Under the pieces are notes generated by a model. The model was not told the origin of the DNA. It searched no databases and worked only from the letters and a program-made list of their open reading frames with translations. This document shows positions 6,288 to 10,442 of a DNA stretch of 10,442 bases, one piece after another. Origin of the DNA: CAYJRW01 sp964372865. Its GTDB lineage: Bacteria > Patescibacteriota > Minisyncoccia > Minisyncoccales > 2-12-FULL-40-12. Location: positions 1-10,442 of the forward strand of contig CAYJRW010000019.1 in the NCBI GenBank assembly GCA_964372865.1, given 5' to 3'. The translations under genes and the position numbers were made by a program. Positions within the stretch are counted from its first letter, which is position 1; every line of letters starts with the position of its first letter.

Positions 6288-7680
6288 CCAAGGCATCATA
6301 ACCACTTATGTTCTGGTTTTTGGAGCAGTTTTTCTGATTTTATTAGGAGGACTTTTCGGATTTATTCTGCAGCAGTTAAGACAATCAGCGCAAAAAGCGG
6401 CTTTAAACGAGGCCTTACATATTTCCGAAGCCGGAATTAATTATTACCGCTGGTGTCTGAATAACGGGGTTGAAGCAAGCTGCCAGACTGAAAAGGATTA
6501 TTTTGACCCGACTGCCAATTTAATGGGACATTTTTCTTTACAAACTACCACTCAACAAGCTTGCGGCCAAACTATTCAAAGGACAATTACTTCAACCGCT
6601 TGGACAAATAAATTCCCGAATCTCAAAAGAAAAGTCAGTGTTTTGTATGCCCGAGAATCAGTAGCCAAATTTTCCTATGTTTTAAACGATAATGTTTGGA
6701 TTGGCTCTGACCACGAAATCAGAGGTCCTTACCATTCCAACGCCGGCATTAGATTTGACGGAGAAAACCAATCTTTGGTTACTTCAGCCAGAGACACCTG
6801 GCTTTGCACTTCTTCTTTTGGCTGCAATTATTTGAATTGTCCGGTCGGCTGCTCTCGGGAGGGTTCTGCCTGCCGCTGTTCGGGCGTTTTTACCACTACC
6901 AACATTTCTGACCCTGATTTATTCGACTGGCCTGTCCCGCCTTTTGATTTTGTCGGCATTACCGTTGACTTGGCTCAAATGAAAAATGTTGCCCAAACCT
7001 CCGGGGTTTACCTTCCGCCTTCGGTTGATGTCAACCCTCAGGGCAAGGGGTATCATATAAAATTTAAAAATGACGGCACCTTTGAGGCCTGGATAATCAC
7101 CGCGCTTTCGCCGACTTACGCTTATTCTTTGGAAGAAGGCTGGCATTATGATTATTTCATCATTACCTCAGAATATCTTTACAATACCTACATCATTCCC
7201 TCGGCCTGTTCCGCCATTTTTATTGAAGACAATATCTGGCCGGAAGGCGTAGTTAAAGGAAAAGTGACTGTTGCTTCGGCAAATCTCATTAATCCGACTT
7301 TAGACACTGATGTGGTTTTGTTGGGAAATATAGATTATACAACAAGAGATGGTTCAGACGGCTTGGCTTTAATCGGCCAAAGAAATGTTTTAATCGGTCC
7401 CCAATCGCCAGACAAAATGGAGCTGAGAGGAATTTTCGTTGCTCAAAAAGGCCGTTTTTCCAGAAATCATTATCCCAACAACATCAGAGAAAAATTAGAG
7501 ATTTTCGGAACTATTGTTAGCTCGGGCCGCGTCGGGACTAAATGGACTTCCGGCGGACAAGTGGTTTCCGGATATTTGAAAAGAGAAAGTTATTTTGATG
7601 CCAATTTAGTTTTCAGCTCGCCGCCTTTTGTCCCGCGCATTAGCCCAGACTTTAAAATTTTAAATTGGCAGGAGCTCTAA
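6256..7680 (+). CDS. PilX-like pilus assembly protein with cysteine-rich knot and beta-rich C-terminus
   Basis: This 474-residue protein begins with a PilX-type N-terminus: a short polar segment, NNQG (10-13), one long hydrophobic helix (about 14-40), then an amphipathic stretch with EALHISEAGINYYRW (52-66), typical of PilX-like pilus proteins. There is no FTLIE site, so processing by prepilin peptidase is doubtful. Residues 184-208 hold six cysteines spaced C-x5-C-x4-C-x3-C-x6-C-x-C. Four more are at 67, 76, 103 and 318, all expected outside the cell. From about 315 to 450 are short repeating strands (AIFIEDNIWPEGVVKGKVTVA, DVVLLGNIDY, GLALIGQRNVLIG, ELRGIFVAQKGRF, LEIFGTIVSSGRVG), suggesting a beta-helix or beta-solenoid like DUF4900-type proteins. 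The ATG at 6256 lies inside the previous gene. A TTG at 6280 would shorten the overlap to 8 bases but leave almost no residues before NNQG, so I prefer the ATG. It ends with tandem TAA stops. Confidence 0.82.
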   Translation: MSNSEISKLNNQGIITTYVLVFGAVFLILLGGLFGFILQQLRQSAQKAALNEALHISEAGINYYRWCLNNGVEASCQTEKDYFDPTANLMGHFSLQTTTQQACGQTIQRTITSTAWTNKFPNLKRKVSVLYARESVAKFSYVLNDNVWIGSDHEIRGPYHSNAGIRFDGENQSLVTSARDTWLCTSSFGCNYLNCPVGCSREGSACRCSGVFTTTNISDPDLFDWPVPPFDFVGITVDLAQMKNVAQTSGVYLPPSVDVNPQGKGYHIKFKNDGTFEAWIITALSPTYAYSLEEGWHYDYFIITSEYLYNTYIIPSACSAIFIEDNIWPEGVVKGKVTVASANLINPTLDTDVVLLGNIDYTTRDGSDGLALIGQRNVLIGPQSPDKMELRGIFVAQKGRFSRNHYPNNIREKLEIFGTIVSSGRVGTKWTSGGQVVSGYLKRESYFDANLVFSSPPFVPRISPDFKILNWQEL

Positions 7681-7694
7681 TAAATTGATATACT
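7665..7694 (+). promoter_or_regulatory. Putative extended -10 sigma70-type promoter at pilM
   Basis: TTGGCA (7665-7670) and TATACT (7689-7694) are separated by 18 bases, and TGA directly before TATACT gives the extended -10 form TGn. The predicted transcription start, 6-7 bases past the -10 box, falls at 7700-7701, on the A or T of the pilM ATG, so the message would be leaderless. The -35 box lies in the last codons of the PilX-like gene. Matches of this quality can occur by chance in AT-rich DNA, but position and spacing are good. Confidence 0.5.
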
Positions 7695-7699
7695 GAATT

Positions 7700-8842
7700 A
7701 TGGAAATTTTAACCATAAAACCGCAATCCTTCGGCCTGGATATTTCTGATTTGTCTTTGAAAATTGTAAAACTCAAGAAAAAAGGCAGGTTTTTGGGGCT
7801 GGCTTGTTTTGGCGAGACAAAAATTGAACCAGGGATAATCAAGGAAGGAGAGATTAGGGACGAAGATTCTCTGGTAAAAATTATAAAAAAAGCTCTGGCA
7901 AAAGTTAAAGGAGAGAAATTAAAAACAAAGTATGTTGTCGCTTCTCTGCCCGAAGAAAAGGCGTTTTTGCAAGTGATTCAGATGCCCAAAATGCCAGAAG
8001 AGGACTTAAAATCAGCAGTTATTTATGAGGCCGAAAATTACATTCCTTTGCCGATTGAAGAAGTTTATTTTGACTCTCAAGTTGTCAAGCCGGTGTTTGA
8101 TAGTTTAGACCATTTTGACGTTTTGATAGCTGCTTTACCGAAAAAGACGGTAGACCCTTACTTGAGCTGCCTTAAAAAATCAGGCCTGCTTACGCAGACC
8201 TTGGAAATAGAATCCCTGGCGGTGGCCCGCTCTCTTGTTAAAAAGGAAATCAGCCCCTGGCCTTTGCTTTTGATTGATTTGGGAGCCACCAGAACCAGAT
8301 TTATTGTTTATTCCGGCTATTCTTTGAGATTCACCGGCTCAATACCGGTTTCTTCACATAAATTTACAGAAACTATTGCCAAGAGCTTAGAGGTTGATTT
8401 CGGGAAGGCAGAGGAATTAAAAATAAAATATGGCTTGCAAATAACTAAAAAAGTTACTTTCAGTAAAAAAAGTAAAGGGTCTGAATTAGAGAGGATTATC
8501 GTTAAAGATAAAAAAATTTTTGAAACCCTTATCCCGGTTCTTACCGACTTGAAAGAACAAATCAAAAAATACCTTGATTATTACCAAACCCATGCTTCTC
8601 ACGAGCATCTTCCTCCAGATGGCCGGGGGGTTTCAAAAATTTTTCTTTCAGGGGGCGGAGCAAATCTCAAGGGCTTGGCTGATTTTCTTTCGCTGGAATT
8701 TAAAATTCCTGTTGAAACAGGTAATCCCTGGATAAATATTTTGCCAGAGCCCTTAAAGGAAGTGCCGGAACTGAATTATGAGGAATCCTTGAAATATACC
8801 ACAGCTTTGGGACTGGCACTTAGAGGAATTGAACCACTTTAA
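7700..8842 (+). CDS. pilM: Type IV pilus assembly ATPase-fold protein PilM
   Basis: This 380-residue cytoplasmic protein has the FtsA/actin-like fold of PilM. The first phosphate-binding motif is FGLDISDLSLKIVKL (11-25). Next comes SLPEEKAFLQVIQMPKM (82-98) followed by a conserved YEAENYIPLPIEEVYFD (109-125). The second phosphate motif is LIDLGATRTRFIVY (191-204), and the nucleotide-base motif is FLSGGGANLKGLADFL (315-330). The segment HASHEHLPP (298-306) before the last motif looks normal for PilM of this group. PilM binds the N-terminal peptide of PilN and links the motor and platform to the periplasmic-side PilN/PilO. The start at 7700 puts KPQSFGLDISD at the expected distance; no Shine-Dalgarno site precedes it. 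It follows the PilX-like gene after 19 bases that hold a promoter candidate, so pilM may start a second transcription unit. Confidence 0.95.
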   Translation: MEILTIKPQSFGLDISDLSLKIVKLKKKGRFLGLACFGETKIEPGIIKEGEIRDEDSLVKIIKKALAKVKGEKLKTKYVVASLPEEKAFLQVIQMPKMPEEDLKSAVIYEAENYIPLPIEEVYFDSQVVKPVFDSLDHFDVLIAALPKKTVDPYLSCLKKSGLLTQTLEIESLAVARSLVKKEISPWPLLLIDLGATRTRFIVYSGYSLRFTGSIPVSSHKFTETIAKSLEVDFGKAEELKIKYGLQITKKVTFSKKSKGSELERIIVKDKKIFETLIPVLTDLKEQIKKYLDYYQTHASHEHLPPDGRGVSKIFLSGGGANLKGLADFLSLEFKIPVETGNPWINILPEPLKEVPELNYEESLKYTTALGLALRGIEPL

Positions 8843-8858
8843 CATGTAAGCATATAAA
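8829..8858 (+). promoter_or_regulatory. Possible sigma70-type promoter before pilN
   Basis: TTGAAC (8829-8834) and TATAAA (8853-8858) are 18 bases apart, spanning the end of pilM and the start of the 56-base gap before pilN. The predicted start is near 8865, giving a leader of about 34 bases without a Shine-Dalgarno site. The gap also holds a weak 7-bp AT-only inverted repeat (8855-8861 with 8876-8882) that overlaps the -10 box. The gap is the longest between genes in the window, so an internal promoter is plausible, but the evidence is only motif matching. Confidence 0.3.
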
Positions 8859-8898
8859 CAATTTCTACCCCATTTTTGTTTAAATGTTTAGATGACCA

Positions 8899-9432
8899 AT
8901 GATTAATTTGCTTCCGCCGCAATATAAGCAAGAATTGAAACAAGAAGCAAACTTCAGGCAGGTTTTAATATTGGGGATAATTTTTTTAGTTTTCTTAATT
9001 TCTTTATTTTTAATTTTGTTTTCAATCAAAATTTATACTCAAGGGCAGGTGGAGTCCATGAAATTCCTGGCCGGCATGGAAGAAGAAAAATCGCAACTCG
9101 CCGAAACTCGGGAGCTTAGCGAAAAAATAACAGAGGCCTCCCAAACAATTTTAAAACTGCAATCTTTCTACAACAACAGAATTGATTCAACCGAAATTCT
9201 GGAAAAGGTTTTCCTGACTCTACCAAAAGGGGTTTATTTAACTTCTGTGTCCTGGCAAAGAGAGGCGCTCCTGGTCGCTCTTTCTGGTTTTTCACCGAGC
9301 AGAGAGCTTTTATTTGAACTGAGAAATAATTTGCAAGAGCAAAGGCACTTTGGCGAAATTAATTTCCCGCCTCAAAATTGGATAAAGCCAACAAATATCG
9401 ATTTTCAGGCAACCTTTAAAGTGAACCCTTGA
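8899..9432 (+). CDS. pilN: Type IV pilus alignment protein PilN
   Basis: This 177-residue single-pass membrane protein begins with INLLPPQYK (2-10), the conserved cytoplasmic peptide by which PilN docks into a groove of PilM. One membrane helix follows at about 22-46. Residues 50-90 are rich in charged and heptad-like positions (VESMKFLAGMEEEKSQLAE) and probably form a coiled coil. The rest (95-177) is a small alpha/beta domain of the PilN/GspL type, with LEKVFLTLPKGVYLTSVSWQ (101-120) and LSGFSPSRELLFELRNNL (128-145). The ATG at 8899 is chosen because it gives the INLLP motif at residue 2; the ATG at 8892 is in another frame and stops after four codons. PilN should pair with PilO through the coiled coil and extracytoplasmic domain. 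It has no cysteine. The next gene follows after 12 bases. Confidence 0.92.
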   Translation: MINLLPPQYKQELKQEANFRQVLILGIIFLVFLISLFLILFSIKIYTQGQVESMKFLAGMEEEKSQLAETRELSEKITEASQTILKLQSFYNNRIDSTEILEKVFLTLPKGVYLTSVSWQREALLVALSGFSPSRELLFELRNNLQEQRHFGEINFPPQNWIKPTNIDFQATFKVNP

Positions 9433-9444
9433 CTCAGCAAAAAT

Positions 9445-9951
9445 ATGACGATTAATCAGAAAATTTATGTTTTGGCGGCAACAATAACTTTATTGGCAGT
9501 TATCCTGGCTGCATTTCTGATTTACCCCACATTTGGCGCAATTCAAAAAAATTCAGAAGAGCTGATACTGGAGAAGGGAAAAATCAACCAGCTTTCCAGA
9601 GAAGCAGTCAGAAGACAAAAGGTGGAAAAGCTGTACCAGGCACATGAGCAGGATTTTAAAGTGATAAAACAGGTCTTTATTGATCCGGATATTCCTCTGG
9701 AATTGATTAGTTTTCTGGAAACAGCTGGTTTGAACTCAGAGGTTCAGCTTACAATTTCTTCAATAACAAAAAGAGCAGAAAGCAAAGACCCTTGGCCGAG
9801 TTTGTTGCTTCAGCTCTCAACAGACGGCTCCCCGGAAAACTTCCTGGAATTCCTGGAGCAGGTTGAAGCGAGTCCTTATTTGATAGAGGTTTTGGATTTA
9901 ACCATCAGAAATACCGCAGCAACCTTGACGATAAAAGTTTTCACCAGATAA
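9445..9951 (+). CDS. pilO: Type IV pilus alignment protein PilO-like
   Basis: This 168-residue protein has a very short cytoplasmic tail, one membrane helix (about 8-28), a charged coiled-coil segment (32-73), and a C-terminal domain (84-168). The C-terminal domain has the alternating helix/strand pattern of the PilO ferredoxin-like fold: IPLELISFLETAGLNSEVQL (83-102), LLLQLSTDGSPENFLEFLEQ (120-139), then strands IEVLDLTI and ATLTIKVF. PilO pairs with PilN to form the membrane alignment complex linking PilM to the pilus. Sequence identity in PilO is always low, so the name rests on length, topology, fold pattern and position directly after pilN. No Shine-Dalgarno site is seen before the ATG; the gap to pilN is 12 bases and to the next gene 4 bases. 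Confidence 0.85.
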   Translation: MTINQKIYVLAATITLLAVILAAFLIYPTFGAIQKNSEELILEKGKINQLSREAVRRQKVEKLYQAHEQDFKVIKQVFIDPDIPLELISFLETAGLNSEVQLTISSITKRAESKDPWPSLLLQLSTDGSPENFLEFLEQVEASPYLIEVLDLTIRNTAATLTIKVFTR

Positions 9952-9955
9952 CCTT

Positions 9956-10258
9956 ATGTGGAAATTGGAAACAAGAAAGATAATCAAAATAGCCGAATTT
10001 TTAAAAAAGCTTCCTAAATCCGTGGCTGATCATGCGTTTTTCGTTTCTTTAATTCTCATTGCCATAGCAGCTATTTTAGGAATTGTACTCTACAAATACA
10101 GCTTTTTGACAGAAAGAAAAGAGCCGGAAATCGAAGAGCAACCCATGATTCTTGATGAGAAAGTCATCCAGGAAGTTTTAGAAATACGCCAGGAGCGTCA
10201 AAAACGGCTTGACCAAGCCCAATTTAAAGAGTATCCCAATCCCTTTTCCGTTGACTAA
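9956..10258 (+). CDS. Small single-pass membrane protein in the PilP position
   Basis: This is a 100-residue protein of unknown function. The N-terminus is basic (KLETRKIIKIAEFLKKLPK), then one membrane helix (about 27-48). The tail is charged and helical (67-90: DEKVIQEVLEIRQERQKRLDQ) and ends in YPNPFSVD. The arrangement implies a cytoplasmic basic N-terminus and an exported tail. It follows pilO by 4 bases, where PilP is found in diderm systems, but it has no lipobox, no beta domain and no cysteine, so it is not a normal PilP. A short PilO/PilN partner adapted to a cell without a secretin would fit; this is inferred from position only. Its final codons and stop overlap the -35 box of the tRNA promoter. 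Confidence 0.8.
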   Translation: MWKLETRKIIKIAEFLKKLPKSVADHAFFVSLILIAIAAILGIVLYKYSFLTERKEPEIEEQPMILDEKVIQEVLEIRQERQKRLDQAQFKEYPNPFSVD

Positions 10259-10279
10259 ATAAAAAATTTTGGATAGAAT
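10251..10279 (+). promoter_or_regulatory. Sigma70-type promoter for the tRNA pair
   Basis: TTGACT (10251-10256) and TAGAAT (10274-10279) are separated by exactly 17 bases, close to the sigma70 consensus in both boxes and in spacing. The predicted start is about 10285-10287, only 5-7 bases before the mature 5' end of tRNA-Arg. The -35 box overlaps the last codons and the TAA stop of the preceding small gene. No hairpin terminator lies between that gene and the tRNAs. Confidence 0.7.
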
Positions 10280-10291
10280 CCTTTGGTAGAC

Positions 10292-10368
10292 GCCCTCGTA
10301 GCTTAATTGGATAAAGCAGGACTCTTCTAAAGTCAAGACTGGAGGTCCGAGTCCTCCCGAGGGCACCA
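10292..10368 (+). tRNA. tRNA-Arg (anticodon TCT), CCA encoded
   Basis: The cloverleaf folds completely. The acceptor GCCCTCG (10292-10298) pairs with CGAGGGC (10358-10364), then A73 and an encoded CCA (10366-10368). The D stem is GCTT/AAGC with loop AATTGGATA. The anticodon arm is GGACT/AGTCA with loop CTTCTAA, so the anticodon is TCT (10326-10328), reading AGA/AGG arginine codons. The T stem is GGAGG/CCTCC. The length is 77 with CCA. Two oddities: the outer pair of the anticodon stem is a G-A mismatch (27-43), and the T loop is TCCGAGT, with C rather than T at position 55. Confidence 0.96.
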
Positions 10369-10369
10369 T

Positions 10370-10442
10370 GGTGGCTATGGTGTAACAGCAGCATTAGAGT
10401 TTGTGGAACTCTCGGAGGCGGTGCAAATCCGCTTAGCCACCC
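10370..10442 (+). tRNA. tRNA-His (anticodon GTG), 3' end cut by the window
   Basis: The acceptor GTGGCTA (10371-10377) pairs with TAGCCAC (10434-10440). An extra G at -1 (10370) faces C73 (10441), the hallmark of histidine tRNA. The window ends after the first base of the probable CCA. The anticodon stem is AGAGT/ACTCT with loop TTGTGGA, giving anticodon GTG (10403-10405). The D stem is GTGT/GCAT with two G-T pairs and a 7-base loop AACAGCA lacking the usual GG pair. The T stem is GGCGG/CCGCT (outermost pair G-T) with loop TGCAAAT, so position 55 is G. Only one base separates it from tRNA-Arg, so both must come from one precursor. Confidence 0.94.

Noticed and set aside
8855..8882. Inverted repeat TAAACAA/TTGTTTA between pilM and pilN as a terminator
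   Set aside because: Only seven AT-type pairs with a 14-base loop and no T-run of proper position after it; too weak to terminate.
31..10258. TGA recoded as a sense codon, as in some CPR lineages
   Set aside because: TGA is the stop of three genes at natural family lengths and does not occur inside any of the ten frames.
10178..10369. Antisense open frame across the small membrane gene and tRNA-Arg
   Set aside because: A protein gene antisense to a tRNA and its promoter is implausible, and the sequence has no motif.
1..10442. CRISPR array, insertion sequence, or attachment site next to the tRNAs
   Set aside because: No regularly spaced repeats, transposase, integrase or flanking duplications were seen; the sequence after the tRNAs is outside the window, so an integration site there cannot be judged.

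Overview
The window is a compact, AT-rich bacterial segment with every gene on the + strand. It carries ten protein genes, mostly overlapping or a few bases apart, followed by two tandem tRNA genes. The core is a type IV pilus (T4P) cluster. The gene style suggests Candidate Phyla Radiation (Patescibacteria): short-leader prepilins, a PilM-PilN-PilO set followed by a small one-TM protein where PilP would stand, no secretin gene in view, a kinase with an N-terminal 7TM-type module, and almost no Shine-Dalgarno sites. This placement is inferred from gene style, not from a phylogenetic marker. TGA ends three genes (at 1119, 3995 and 9432), so the recoding of TGA as glycine seen in some CPR lineages does not apply.

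Layout. At 31-1119 is a nitroreductase/Acg-like flavoprotein; its frame is open to the left edge. At 1112-2752 is a membrane sensor histidine kinase with no response regulator beside it. At 2754-3995 is PilC, the inner-membrane platform. At 3992-7680 are three large minor-pilin-like genes: a PilV-like pilin with a long beta-rich C-terminal stalk, a PilW-like pilin with a cysteine-rich domain nested inside its pilin fold, and a PilX-like protein with a tight six-cysteine knot. At 7700-10258 are pilM, pilN, pilO and a small membrane protein. At 10292-10442 are tRNA-Arg(TCT) and tRNA-His(GTG), the latter cut at the window edge. No gene-free stretch exceeds 60 bases.

How it works together. PilM (cytoplasmic, actin-like fold), PilN and PilO should form the alignment complex around PilC. 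The three minor pilin-like proteins would build an initiation or tip complex. The ATPases (PilB/PilT), the prepilin peptidase (PilD) and a simple major pilin are not in the window and must be encoded elsewhere if the system works. The kinase is one base from pilC, which suggests, but does not prove, that pilus expression or activity is tied to a membrane signal.

Most notable points: (1) the exported tip proteins are enlarged with accessory domains and hold all the cysteines of the pilus proteins apart from two in PilM; (2) the PilW-like protein carries an insertion of about 125 residues in one loop, with all six of its cysteines inside it; (3) the PilV-like pilin has Asp instead of Glu at mature position 5 and Ala instead of Gly at the cleavage site; (4) both tRNAs lack U at position 55, and the His tRNA also appears to lack G18; (5) pilM has a good extended -10 promoter whose predicted start point falls on the ATG, implying a leaderless message; (6) a run of eight C lies near the end of the PilW-like gene.
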